A model generated the notes under the pieces. That model ran no database searches and was not told the origin of the DNA. It saw only the letters and a list, made by a program, of their open reading frames with translations. 39,789 bases of DNA, taken from contig JABWCN010000041.1 in assembly GCA_013359135.1 (NCBI GenBank), forward strand, positions 1 to 39,789, given 5' to 3'. Below, one piece after another: positions 1 to 7,841 of this stretch (position 1 is the stretch's first letter; every line of letters starts with the position of its first letter). This stretch comes from Pseudobdellovibrionaceae bacterium (GTDB lineage Bacteria; Bdellovibrionota; Bdellovibrionia; Bdellovibrionales; Bdellovibrionaceae). Made by a program: the position numbers and the translations under genes.

Positions 1-94
1 CCTTTCCGATTTTAAGGCCCTCGATCATCGAAAAAATAAGACCAGTTTTATATTCACCCTCAAAAGATGGAATATAAATTACATTTTCTTTCAT
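1..94 (-). CDS. N-terminal fragment of a probable DUF2249-type protein (runs off the left edge)
   Basis: Thirty-one codons are visible, starting at the ATG at 94-92 with a good ribosome binding site (AAAGGAGCG) upstream; the rest lies outside the window. The segment IFSMIEGLKIGK resembles the start of DUF2249 domains, which usually continue into a conserved 'NDHDP' stretch that cannot be seen here. DUF2249 proteins often sit beside hemerythrin-like proteins and Crp/Fnr regulators in nitrogen-oxide gene sets, which fits the neighbours. It is divergent from the Crp/Fnr gene and shares the palindrome at 152-171. The family call is an inference from a short fragment and could be wrong; the reading frame itself is well supported. 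Confidence 0.5.
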   Translation of the reverse strand, partial: MKENVIYIPSFEGEYKTGLIFSMIEGLKIGK

Positions 95-126
95 CAAACG
101 CTCCTTTTGTAGTTTTTCGAATTCTA

Positions 127-196
127 ATGTTAGAGGAATAAATCTAAAGCACGTATGATCTAGATCATACGAACTAGATGATTTTGGCTCTAACAT
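127..196. promoter_or_regulatory. Symmetrical divergent promoter around an FNR/Dnr-type operator
   Basis: The palindrome centred at 161.5 is flanked by the same hexamer, TAACAT, on both sides: at 132-127 reading left and at 191-196 reading right. Each matches TATAAT at 4 of 6 positions. Each places a start site 41.5 bp from the palindrome centre (about 120 leftward, about 203 rightward), which is the spacing of class II FNR/CRP-activated promoters. The geometry is read directly from the sequence; activation is inferred. Confidence 0.5.
152..171. promoter_or_regulatory. Perfect 20-bp palindrome, FNR/Dnr-type binding site
   Basis: The sequence cgtatgatctagatcatacg is its own reverse complement. 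Its core ATGAT-CTAG-ATCAT differs from the FNR/DNR consensus TTGAT-N4-ATCAA only in the outermost base of each half-site. It lies midway between the divergent DUF2249-like gene and the Crp/Fnr gene. Near-identical cores occur at 3730-3743 and 15387-15400. Confidence 0.75.
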
Positions 197-203
197 CGAG
201 AGC

Positions 204-869
204 ATGAACACTCTAAACACAATAGTTTTAACTGAAGGAAGCCAACCTCCAAAAAAGCCACCGACAGAAGAGCTATCTCAAATTTGGAAATCCCTTATAA
301 AATTTGGAACAAAATTGAAATTGGAAAGAAAATGTTACCTATTTAGGGCGGGAGAACATAATAAACATGTGTATATTAGCCTCTCAGGCTACTTGATGCT
401 GACAAAAAATAAAACCCTACTGGACATAGTCGAGCCAGGCCAGTCCTTAGGCGCCGCACTTTTAAATTCAGGAAACTCTATCCAGACCTACCCAGTATCA
501 GCGATGTCTATCGATCAATCCGAGGTACTTCAACTTTCAGCCGAAGTCGCCTTTGATCTTATGAATTCAAATCCACTTGTAAATGAATACTTCATCCGCC
601 AGTTCAAAGATCGAATGAGTTATCTACAAATTTGTCGATCCATCGAAAGCCTGCCCGTAACAAATCGAGTTGCATTTTTTTTGCTGCAAAAAAAATCTTT
701 GCTAAAAAATACGACGATAACACGTAAAATGATTGCGCAGGCCGTAAATACTACGCAGGAAACAGTGATACGTACGCTGGCCAATTTTGAAAAGCAAAAA
801 ATAATTGAATACGCTGGGCGCAAAATAATACTTATAGACTCAAGTCATTTAGAAAAACTATGTCTCTAG
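204..869 (+). CDS. Crp/Fnr-family transcription regulator (Dnr/NnrR-like, no FeS cysteine cluster)
   Basis: This is a 221-residue cyclic-nucleotide-binding-fold regulator with a C-terminal winged helix. The sensor domain spans roughly residues 30-145, and the HTH (ITRKMIAQAVNTTQETVIRT) lies at about 171-190. Cysteines are few and scattered, with none of the N-terminal cluster that binds the [4Fe-4S] centre in FNR, so a heme/NO-sensing Dnr-like role is more likely than a true FNR role. The recognition helix keeps the Glu and Arg of FNR (ETVIR) but has Ile where FNR has Ser212. There is no alternative start codon near the N-terminus, and the predicted start site is only about 1 nt upstream of the ATG, so the mRNA may be leaderless. 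Its last 10 nt overlap the hemerythrin gene. The palindrome in its own promoter suggests autoregulation. The family is clear; the signal sensed is inferred. Confidence 0.85.
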   Translation: MNTLNTIVLTEGSQPPKKPPTEELSQIWKSLIKFGTKLKLERKCYLFRAGEHNKHVYISLSGYLMLTKNKTLLDIVEPGQSLGAALLNSGNSIQTYPVSAMSIDQSEVLQLSAEVAFDLMNSNPLVNEYFIRQFKDRMSYLQICRSIESLPVTNRVAFFLLQKKSLLKNTTITRKMIAQAVNTTQETVIRTLANFEKQKIIEYAGRKIILIDSSHLEKLCL

Positions 870-1426
870 AAAAAAATGCTCTTTTCAATAGAATTATTTC
901 CGAGCATGATGAGTGCCGCAAAGTTATAGAGCAGGCCCAATCTCTGAACGATAAAAAGAAAATATTGGATTGGCTTTGGAAAGTTGTCGAAAATGAACAT
1001 CATTTCAAAGAAGAAAAACTGATCTATCCAGTACTAGCAAAAAAAAAGAAAATTAACGAAGGCGGACCATTCTGCACTCTATACTTTGATGAACACATCA
1101 CGAATAGACCTTCTGAGATATGTAAAAAAATCACCAAGAAGGATGTTTCTTGGCAGGAACACCAGATCGATTTTAAGGCAAATCCGACATCCCTAAATAT
1201 TCCACTCGAGGAACATCGATCGCTGCACGATATTTTGAAGTTCTTGATCGAAAATAAAGAACGCCTTTCTGACGATGAGTTTCTTAAAAATTTTGGCATC
1301 TATGAAAATATGTTGAAACATCACAACGCGAAAGAAGAAAAATGTTTCTTTCGCGTTTGTGAGCTTTGCCTAAGCCAAGCCGAGCTAGATTATATTTATG
1401 CAAAATGGGATACATGGTCTCTTTGA
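860..1426 (+). CDS. Hemerythrin-like HHE domain protein
   Basis: This is a 188-residue soluble protein with the iron-ligand pattern of a hemerythrin-like four-helix bundle: H16, H47/H48 with E51/E52, H119 and H123, and H154/H155 with E159/E160. It also carries a GGPFCT-YFDEH insert around residues 68-79, which is seen in a subset of HHE proteins. A di-iron centre would fit oxygen or NO binding, or repair of nitrosylated FeS clusters as in RIC/YtfE proteins, though the typical N-terminal RIC domain is absent. It is translationally coupled to the Crp/Fnr gene (10-nt overlap), so it is probably its co-transcribed effector. Its 3' end overlaps the convergent nrdD 3' end by 31 nt. Confidence in the fold is high; the physiological ligand is inferred. 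Confidence 0.85.
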   Translation: MSLEKNALFNRIISEHDECRKVIEQAQSLNDKKKILDWLWKVVENEHHFKEEKLIYPVLAKKKKINEGGPFCTLYFDEHITNRPSEICKKITKKDVSWQEHQIDFKANPTSLNIPLEEHRSLHDILKFLIENKERLSDDEFLKNFGIYENMLKHHNAKEEKCFFRVCELCLSQAELDYIYAKWDTWSL

Positions 1427-3210
1427 CTTCGAGCTTTCATCAAATGGTACTTCCGGCTGGAATGCTCTATTCTTCGCCCGCTTCCAAAAGAGGAAATTCG
1501 TTTAAGGTAGCCAATAACTCGAGTGGCATAGTCAATATTTTTTGAATGACACTTTTGGCATTTTGTCTGAGTTTTTTTGTCAATATGATTGCAATCATTA
1601 CAGATTGTTATTTTTACGTTTGTGCAAAAATAATTGCATCCTGTCACTGCTGCGAGCTCGATCAACTTTCGATATTGGTTTTGAGTCAAATTTTCGTCGA
1701 TATTGAAATGTAGCGCTGATCCGCCGTCTAAAAAGCGAGTCACCTCTTCTCCGTGCATTTCAAATTTCTCCAATGGGTTGATCATCTCATCTTCGACACG
1801 GTAGAAATAGGAATTATAACAATCACGTTGAACTTCATATCCATCTTTTTTGTCCCACTTTGCATTTTTTACTCCTAAGTTTTCAGCTGGTACGAATTCC
1901 GTATTGAACTTGTAGCCTGTTTCCCGTGCTTTTGCCTTATTGGCATCAAATATTACTTTAAGGTTGTCTGAAATAAATTGAATGTATTTTTCATTATTTG
2001 AAATTTCAATTTTTAGAAATTCAGCAGCTTCAACCAAACCATTAATTCCAATTGTTAAATACTGCTTGTCGAGGGAAATGAAGCCCGCATCATAAACAGT
2101 CAGCATTTTGTAACTCATTAAATCTTCGATAATTTTGCGGTAAGCTATTTGGTAGTTTTGAATTTTAGAAACTTCGGTGAATAAGTCACGCCCATCTTGA
2201 ATAAGCCTATTCATATTCAAAGTTATGACATTAATGCTTCCCGTTGCGACGCCACCGGCGCCTAACGTGTACGAAAACTCTTTAACTGGGACTTCATTTC
2301 TGAGCCGACAACAACTCGCAAGGCTATCTGCGCTATCAGAAAGATACATGAAAAACGAATTTCCATTGGCGAGCTCTTTAGTGCAAAGTTCTAAGTAATC
2401 TTGATCCCGCACATTTTTATCTTTGGTTAACATGGCAACGGTAACTACAGGAAATGTTAGAATTGATTTTTCTCTTTCAATATTGAACCAGTTTAAAAAA
2501 TGTTTCTGAAGTAGCGAAACTGTTTTCCATTTTGGTTTTTCACCGTCTGGAAAAATGAAATTTTCAAAAAGAGCTTCAAAGTAATATTTGTCGTAGACCG
2601 AGATGTTCCAAAACACAGATTGGTATCCACGGGCAGCCGCGGGTTGATTAATTGAATAGACTACTTGCTGTAAATACGAGTTAACTGTTTTTATATTGGT
2701 TTTCAAATAGTCGTCACCAAATTCACGTCGAGCAAAATAGTCAAAATAAGTCAAAAATTCAACAGTTGCAACGGCTCCTGCAAATTGCGAGCTAACAGCA
2801 AATACGAAATTAATAAATGTTCCACAAAAAGAACCTAAATGTTTAGGAGCTAGCGATTCGCCACCAAGTTTACTAAGGCCATCTGTCAAAAGCGGATACA
2901 TGCTAACGGATACACAATAGGGCTTTAGAGATGTTTCATCGTGAACATAGATTTCATGATCCTCAATTTGCCGAATATATTCTTTGGCTAAATCAGCACC
3001 GAAAAGTTCTTCAACTTTATTGGACACTAGTTTTCTATTTATTTGAATGTTGATGTCCTTATTAATTTCGGCTTCTAGTGTCGCGATATTTTTTATGGTG
3101 ACATTGGCATTCGCATCCAATTTTGACCCATCCGCAGCATTCTGGGCGAGTTTGTAGTCTTGAATGTATTGTATTTTCTGTTCTATTTGGTCGTTAGTTA
3201 AGCGAATCAT
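1396..3210 (-). CDS. nrdD: Anaerobic (class III) ribonucleoside-triphosphate reductase
   Basis: This oxygen-sensitive glycyl-radical enzyme reduces ribonucleoside triphosphates to dNTPs when oxygen is absent. The chosen start, at 3210, has GGAGG seven bases upstream; a longer frame to 3246 exists but lacks support. The 604 residues contain the SCCRLRNEV active-site cysteine region. They also contain a four-cysteine zinc site (about C537, C540, C551, C554) and the glycyl-radical motif RVIGYL with Gly at about 567. Homologues generally end soon after the segment matching RRIEHSSRKYH; here about 15 more residues follow, reading into the end of the convergent hemerythrin gene. The start overlaps the 3' end of nrdG by 17 nt, so reductase and activase are coupled. 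An FNR-type site upstream of nrdG fits anaerobic induction. Confidence 0.95.
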   Translation of the reverse strand: MIRLTNDQIEQKIQYIQDYKLAQNAADGSKLDANANVTIKNIATLEAEINKDINIQINRKLVSNKVEELFGADLAKEYIRQIEDHEIYVHDETSLKPYCVSVSMYPLLTDGLSKLGGESLAPKHLGSFCGTFINFVFAVSSQFAGAVATVEFLTYFDYFARREFGDDYLKTNIKTVNSYLQQVVYSINQPAAARGYQSVFWNISVYDKYYFEALFENFIFPDGEKPKWKTVSLLQKHFLNWFNIEREKSILTFPVVTVAMLTKDKNVRDQDYLELCTKELANGNSFFMYLSDSADSLASCCRLRNEVPVKEFSYTLGAGGVATGSINVITLNMNRLIQDGRDLFTEVSKIQNYQIAYRKIIEDLMSYKMLTVYDAGFISLDKQYLTIGINGLVEAAEFLKIEISNNEKYIQFISDNLKVIFDANKAKARETGYKFNTEFVPAENLGVKNAKWDKKDGYEVQRDCYNSYFYRVEDEMINPLEKFEMHGEEVTRFLDGGSALHFNIDENLTQNQYRKLIELAAVTGCNYFCTNVKITICNDCNHIDKKTQTKCQKCHSKNIDYATRVIGYLKRISSFGSGRRIEHSSRKYHLMKARSQRDHVSHFA

Positions 3211-3667
3211 TTGTGTCCTCCTTGAAAAATGAATTGAGTTCTTCATTTGTTTTTAAATTTATCAGTCTTTGATTTGTTATTTCTGAGCTAAGTCCGCCCC
3301 GTTCATGTATGTAGGGACCATATTTTAGATAGTCTAGATTACTAATAAGTACTTGAGGGATTTCGTCGAATTGAAGTCCTGTGTAAAGCGCGATTTTTTT
3401 ATTATGCTTCTTTGCAACTTGAATCATTTCAATTAAGGAAGCGAGTTGCCATTCCCCACCCATGAATACAACACAGGAAATGTATTTTGAATATTGCGTA
3501 ACAATTTGATCAAATTTTAAAGCATCTAAATCAAAACCGCTGGCCGGATTCCACAGGTCATTTGAATGGCATCCTTTGCATTTTAAAGGACAGCCAGTGA
3601 AATGAATGGCAAGCGATATTTCATTTGGTATTTCTTGAAAGACTATCTGTAAACCACTATATCTCAT
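3194..3667 (-). CDS. nrdG: Anaerobic ribonucleotide reductase activating protein (radical SAM)
   Basis: NrdG uses S-adenosylmethionine and a [4Fe-4S] cluster to generate the glycyl radical on NrdD. The 157-residue length is normal for the family. The cluster ligands are C26, C30 and C33 in the motif CPLKCKGCH, and the VVFMGGEW segment around residue 70 is the usual GGE SAM-binding motif. The gene is first in a two-gene operon and its 3' end overlaps the nrdD start. The ATG at 3667 has only a weak binding site (AGGGC). The palindrome at 3730-3743 lies about 63 bp upstream of the start codon, between this gene and the end of the second Crp/Fnr gene. Confidence 0.95.
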   Translation of the reverse strand: MRYSGLQIVFQEIPNEISLAIHFTGCPLKCKGCHSNDLWNPASGFDLDALKFDQIVTQYSKYISCVVFMGGEWQLASLIEMIQVAKKHNKKIALYTGLQFDEIPQVLISNLDYLKYGPYIHERGGLSSEITNQRLINLKTNEELNSFFKEDTNDSLN

Positions 3668-3729
3668 GCCCTAATTGCGCCGCAGCCACTAGATATAGTC
3701 AAACAACAGGCTAAAACTTTTTATCGTAC

Positions 3730-3743
3730 ATGATGTGGATCAT
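3730..3743. promoter_or_regulatory. FNR/Dnr-type binding site upstream of nrdG
   Basis: ATGAT-GTGG-ATCAT has perfect five-base half-sites identical to those at 152-171. It sits between the stop of the upstream Crp/Fnr gene and the start of nrdG. The best -10 candidate for nrdG (TATATC, 3697-3692) would put the site near -51.5, one helical turn further out than class II spacing, so the exact promoter is uncertain. Confidence 0.65.
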
Positions 3744-3766
3744 CTTTCGAAACTCGAATCAGCATC

Positions 3767-4465
3767 TCATTCGTCGACTTGAGCTATAAGAAGGTCTGGC
3801 TTTAAAATTTTAATATGTTGGTCAGTTGTAACTATATAGCCTTTTTTGACCCATTCACTCATGACTCGAATGACTGACTCGACAGTAACACCAAGTGTAT
3901 CTGCAATTTCTTTTCGTGTAAGCGGCAATGGAACTTCAAGTTCATCTTTAGTTGTGTCCTTTGCGACCAGCTGTAACAACATAGCAGCCACTTTCGACTG
4001 AAGAGGCGCCCGTTGCATGATTTTTTGATTCTGAAAGCGAGCCATGCGTGTCGATAATAATCCTTGAATACGAATGATTAAATCAGAATTTTTCAACCAA
4101 TGTTGAAGATAAATGTCTCTGTGAATAAGTAGTAACCGGGATGGCCCCATGGCCTTAACATTGACCGGATACACAGGTTTAGTCTGCGGCATGACTAAGG
4201 CAGCCACAACATCACCAGGAGATGAAAAGTGAATGACTGACTCTTCACCTGAGATCGCAATACGTGAAAGCTTGTAAGCCCCAGACAAAACAATTCCAAA
4301 ATAAGAAGCGGGTTCTCCAAATGTGAAAACTTGCTCTTTATGTTGATGAACCTTTATTTCCGAATTGGCGCAAAGGTTTAAAATCAAATCGTCTGACAAC
4401 CCCGCAAACAAAGGAAATCCCTTAATTTCTGAAAGTGCACCGCCTAATGAATTTTGACTAAGCAA
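3767..4465 (-). CDS. Second Crp/Fnr-family transcription regulator
   Basis: This is a 232-residue regulator with an N-terminal cyclic-nucleotide-binding fold (about residues 15-130) and a winged helix containing PLTRKEIADTLGVTVESVIR near residues 180-199. It has one early cysteine (about C32) and lacks the FNR cysteine cluster, so it is not a canonical oxygen-sensing FNR. As in the other Crp/Fnr protein, the recognition helix keeps Glu and Arg and has Ile at the FNR Ser212 position. The start is a TTG at 4465 preceded by GAGG; no ATG is available nearby. It lies upstream of nrdG-nrdD on the same strand, separated by the palindrome at 3730-3743, so it could be transcribed separately or read into nrdG. 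Its sensed signal is unknown. Confidence 0.85.
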   Translation of the reverse strand: MLSQNSLGGALSEIKGFPLFAGLSDDLILNLCANSEIKVHQHKEQVFTFGEPASYFGIVLSGAYKLSRIAISGEESVIHFSSPGDVVAALVMPQTKPVYPVNVKAMGPSRLLLIHRDIYLQHWLKNSDLIIRIQGLLSTRMARFQNQKIMQRAPLQSKVAAMLLQLVAKDTTKDELEVPLPLTRKEIADTLGVTVESVIRVMSEWVKKGYIVTTDQHIKILKPDLLIAQVDE

Positions 4466-4468
4466 AAA

Positions 4469-4921
4469 AACCTCGGTCGTATTTTAATACCTTTTTCAAC
4501 CTATACACTCCTGTCAAAGAAAAATCACCTAACAAGTCTGGCAATCTCGCTTTCTTCGGTTTTATATTACAAATAAAAAGCCATCAATGAAAGTCTAAAT
4601 ACATAAAAACCGCTTTAATCTATATCAGAGAGGGAGGCATCGTTCTTAAGGGAGGAAAACTGTTCAAAATCGAACCTGAAATTACGCTAGATATGACCTT
4701 CATCTCAATTTATGAAAGAACTCTGATCGGGCTGCGTATATTGGAGCAGGTCAGAAAAGACAAGCAAATCAATTTATGGCACTACTTGGTTTTCTACTTA
4801 GTTGTCAAAATGGTCATAGTTGAAAATTTGATTGCGAATCCACAAAAGTGGATGAATGCTCTGATTGTCGCAAAAATGGCGAAATCATAAGAAGACTGAA
4901 CGGCATAAAGTTGGAGAGCAA
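4469..4921. other. Intergenic stretch with no convincing gene
   Basis: This 450-base stretch separates the second Crp/Fnr gene from the decayed FmdE-like gene. It holds a one-mismatch relative of the shared palindrome (TAAT-CTAT-ATCA, 4616-4627) without a sensible -10 at class II spacing. It also has a short open frame at 4693-4890 with no recognisable homology. A different frame here encodes a few closely spaced cysteines (about 4835-4870) but is broken by a stop. It looks like gene debris continuous with the pseudogene to its right. Confidence 0.4.
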
Positions 4922-5436
4922 ATGTACAATTTCGAAACAGTGAGTTCTAAAGAGTTTGAAAGTTTCACAATTAAAGTCCACGAGCCATTCGCGGAGTTTT
5001 TAATGGCTGATGAAAATGAGTACGCCTTTGAAATTTCACTACTTGATGTGTTCCATTTCGCCGGGCATGCCTGTCCCGCAATGGTGGGTGCCTTTTTGAT
5101 CTCACAACAAGCTACAAAAAAGCTCTTTAACTGAAAATAATATTTGCGTTCGCAGTAAGTATCGAGATTCCGACATCAGTCACCCAAGGGGTCACTGGTC
5201 CTATTACAACTGTCTTCTATATGATCTTTGGAGCCTGGGAAAAAAGTGGCTTTGGCGGACTGCAGGGACAGTTCGTTCGGAGAGGTCTTTTGAAGTATGA
5301 TTCTCAGTTAGTCTCGCCGGGAGCCTTTCGTTTTCGCAACCTAAAAACAGGAAACATAGTAGATGTATCTGTATATTTACGTGTAGACTTGATTTCCATG
5401 ATTTCCTCGTTTTCTGCTGCCTCTAAGCAGGTCTGA
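4922..5436 (+). pseudogene. Frameshifted FmdE-like (formylmethanofuran dehydrogenase subunit E-type) domain gene
   Basis: The reading starts at an ATG with a good binding site (GGAGAG) and runs 70 residues to a stop at 5132-5134. It includes FHFAGHACPAMVGAF, the GHxCP metal-binding motif of FmdE-like domains. The match then continues in a different frame from about 5135 to 5436: SVTQGVTGPITTV, then GFGGLQGQFVRRGLL and FRFRNLKTGNIVDVSV, all resembling the later part of the same family. One indel near 5120-5160 therefore splits the gene. FmdE-like domains outside methanogens are poorly characterised metal-binding proteins. The break is visible; whether it is a true mutation or a sequencing error cannot be decided here. 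The lack of any clear normal C-terminus favours decay. Confidence 0.65.
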
Positions 5437-5569
5437 TGTTTACATCAAATTCGTGTCCGTGCAATGGGGGGATGGTCATTTTGTCTTCGCAAGCCTTGCA
5501 CTACTGGATATGGATTCCGAAAAAAAACCTATGGATGGATATGATTGGCATTCTTCTGAAGAAATATAG
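5402..5569 (+). other. Orphan open frame of 55 codons, possible gene tail
   Basis: A frame open from 5402 to a TAG at 5567-5569 encodes a coding-looking tail (SDVYIKFVSVQWGDGHFVFA and on to DWHSSEEI) but has no start codon or ribosome binding site. It partly overlaps the end of the FmdE-like remnant in another frame. It may be the C-terminal end of that decayed gene or of a second lost gene. I do not recognise it. Confidence 0.3.
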
Positions 5570-5619
5570 TTTTGTAAGTTTCTACTTTAGATACCTATTT
5601 AAACTGTGCATTAGAATAT

Positions 5620-6726
5620 CTAAGATAAATACTCCTGCATTCTTTTATAGCTTAAATAGGCAAATCCAAATCCAATCGCAAATAGTGCTAAAATATTCTG
5701 GATGATGAAATAAGAAGATGCATCTTTTAGCATTAAGCCTCGCAAAATTTCGACATAGAATTTTAAGGGGTTTATATTAACCAACCATTTCATAATTGTT
5801 GGCATATTATCTATTGGAAACATAATTCCAGCTAATAAGTTAGCAACAAAAAGAAAAATAAATCCACCGAGCATTGCCTGCTGTTGGTTTTTTGCAAAAG
5901 TGGAAATAAATGTACCAACATTTACTGTCGAAAATACAAATGCAAAAACGGAAAGGCCAAGTAAAAAATAACTACCATTCATCGGAACTCGAAACACTAC
6001 TATTGCAAAAAACAAAATTGTAATGGCATTGATTATTCCTAAAATAAGAAATGGGATTGTTTTTCCTAAGATCAATTCAATACTGCTTATAGGTGAAACC
6101 AGGATCATCTCAAGGGTTCCCATTTCTTTTTCTCGAGAGAGCGACATGCTCGTTAGAAGTACAGTTATCAATCCTACAATCATTGCCATTGTACCAGGAA
6201 TTAAAAAATAAGGACTTCGCATCTCTGGATTGTATAAAGTTCTAATATTTAAAGAAAGAGGTGGTGTCACTAGGCCCATAATTTTAGTAGATAGAATAGT
6301 ATTAACATATCTTTCAACTGATTGTGCTCGAATTAAATTGGTTCCATCAACAATGAGTTGGTATCCTTTTTTGCTTCTTTCCTGGTCCTTAGCTGTTTTG
6401 TCCAATGGAGCAAAAAGAACAGCGTCTAGTTCTCCATTTTTCATTTTTAGAGAAATATCATCACCATGCTTCAAGGGTACAATGTTAAACCACCCACTTT
6501 TTTCAATATGATCTATCACTTGAATAAACTCTGCATCTGAAACAGAGTATTGAAATCCAATTTTTATGTTTTTAACCTCAGTTGATATCGCGACGGCAAA
6601 AACAACCATTTGAACTACTGGAAGTATAAAGAGCACAATTCTCATTTTTGTATCGCGAAGAATTTGTGAAAATTCCTTCTTGATAAAACCACGAATAGTA
6701 AATAGAGATTTATATAAATTATTCAT
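5620..6726 (-). CDS. ABC-2 type efflux permease, second of two
   Basis: This is a 368-residue inner-membrane permease of the ABC-2 (YbhR/YhhJ-like) type. One transmembrane helix near residues 28-48 is followed by a large periplasmic domain to about residue 170. A cluster of about five helices closes the protein, with the family segment REKEMGTLEMILVSPISSIE at the cytoplasmic turn. It is the last gene of the six-gene efflux operon. Its ATG overlaps the stop of the preceding permease gene in an ATGA, so the two are translationally coupled and probably form a heterodimer. The two paralogues are similar in layout but clearly diverged. The substrate cannot be read from the sequence; relatives export drugs, bile salts or envelope compounds. 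Confidence 0.9.
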   Translation of the reverse strand: MNNLYKSLFTIRGFIKKEFSQILRDTKMRIVLFILPVVQMVVFAVAISTEVKNIKIGFQYSVSDAEFIQVIDHIEKSGWFNIVPLKHGDDISLKMKNGELDAVLFAPLDKTAKDQERSKKGYQLIVDGTNLIRAQSVERYVNTILSTKIMGLVTPPLSLNIRTLYNPEMRSPYFLIPGTMAMIVGLITVLLTSMSLSREKEMGTLEMILVSPISSIELILGKTIPFLILGIINAITILFFAIVVFRVPMNGSYFLLGLSVFAFVFSTVNVGTFISTFAKNQQQAMLGGFIFLFVANLLAGIMFPIDNMPTIMKWLVNINPLKFYVEILRGLMLKDASSYFIIQNILALFAIGFGFAYLSYKRMQEYLS

Positions 6727-7841
6727 GAGTTCTCCAGATTTGACTTAAAGTTTTTAAGTGCTAACAAAACAAGAACTGATGAAAGTATAATGAGGGCAAT
6801 TGATGGAGCAATAATATTACTTATATCTGCCCCTTTAAGAAATATTGAGCGGCTAATTAATATGTACCATCGAGCAGGAAGAATAGAGGTTAGCATTTGA
6901 AAAAAAGTAGGCATATTTTCGATGGGAAAGATGAAACCTGAAAGCAAAAGAGATGGAAGCAAACCAGTGATCATTGAGATTTGCATCGCGAGTTGTTGGT
7001 TCTTGGCTAAAATTGATATAAGAATTCCCTGAGCAAGGCAGCTTACTAGAAAAACAATGCTTGTGATAATAAATGTTATTAGGCTTCCGTTAAATGGAAT
7101 TTCAAAAACCATAAAAGAAACTATCAAGACCAATACGAGTGCCATGATTCCAATAAAAAGATAAGGAACCATTTTTCCTAAAATGATTTCAATGGGTTTT
7201 ACAGGTGTAGAAAGCAACAGCTCCATTGAACCATTTTCCCACTCTTTTGCGACAGTAAGAGCTGTTAGTAAGATCGATATGAGAGCCAAGATTATAGCTG
7301 TAAGGCCAGGAACTACAAACCAAGAACTTAGTAGTTGTGGATTGTAGTAAAATTGTTCATTAACTTGAAAATTTTGCTTTACTCCAAAGTAATCCACATT
7401 AACAAAGGATCTAAACTTAGCAAGATATCCCATAATAACTCCAGCTGTAGAGTTATCAGCTCCGTCAAGAAGAACCTGAACTTGAGATGGTTTTTTTGAA
7501 ATAATATCTTTTTCAAAATCAGGTGGTATCTGTACAAATGCTTTTACATTACCATTTTCAATTTCTTTAAAAGCATCTTCAGTGCTATAAAGTTTTTCTT
7601 TGATTTTAAAGTATCCAGAATTCTCAAGCTTTTGCAGAAAGTCTCGTGAATGAGTTGATTGACTTTGATCCTGATAGGCAATCGGAATATCTTTTACATC
7701 GAAGTCGATTACAAAGCCGAATACTAATACGATGAAAAGCGGTACGACGATGGCTATTGCTAATGCATAGGGATCTCTTAAGATATGAAATTTCTCTTTT
7801 TGGGCGATAGATATAATTCTTTCGATAGGTTCATTTCTCAT
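6723..7841 (-). CDS. ABC-2 type efflux permease, first of two
   Basis: This is a 372-residue inner-membrane permease (YbhS-like) with an N-terminal helix (about 27-47), a periplasmic domain up to about residue 175, and about five C-terminal helices. It contains the ABC-2 signature region KEWENGSMELLLSTPVKPIE that contacts the ATPase. Its start overlaps the stop of the ATPase gene upstream in TAATG, and its own stop overlaps the next permease in ATGA. The pair of permeases plus the pair of ATPases matches the YbhFSR/RbbA-like layout in which an adaptor and an outer-membrane factor complete a tripartite exporter. The exported compound is unknown. Confidence 0.9.
   Translation of the reverse strand: MRNEPIERIISIAQKEKFHILRDPYALAIAIVVPLFIVLVFGFVIDFDVKDIPIAYQDQSQSTHSRDFLQKLENSGYFKIKEKLYSTEDAFKEIENGNVKAFVQIPPDFEKDIISKKPSQVQVLLDGADNSTAGVIMGYLAKFRSFVNVDYFGVKQNFQVNEQFYYNPQLLSSWFVVPGLTAIILALISILLTALTVAKEWENGSMELLLSTPVKPIEIILGKMVPYLFIGIMALVLVLIVSFMVFEIPFNGSLITFIITSIVFLVSCLAQGILISILAKNQQLAMQISMITGLLPSLLLSGFIFPIENMPTFFQMLTSILPARWYILISRSIFLKGADISNIIAPSIALIILSSVLVLLALKNFKSNLENS

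Noticed and set aside
4616-4627. Fourth copy of the FNR/Dnr-type palindrome (TAAT-CTAT-ATCA)
   Set aside because: One half-site is mismatched, there is no -10-like hexamer at class II distance, and the downstream gene is decayed.
4693-4890. 65-codon open frame starting MTFISIYERT
   Set aside because: No binding site, no recognisable motif, and it lies in a stretch of gene debris; chance frame is more likely.
5436-5705. 89-codon rightward open frame over the end of the permease gene
   Set aside because: Composition is unlike protein and its second part is antisense to the well-supported permease gene.
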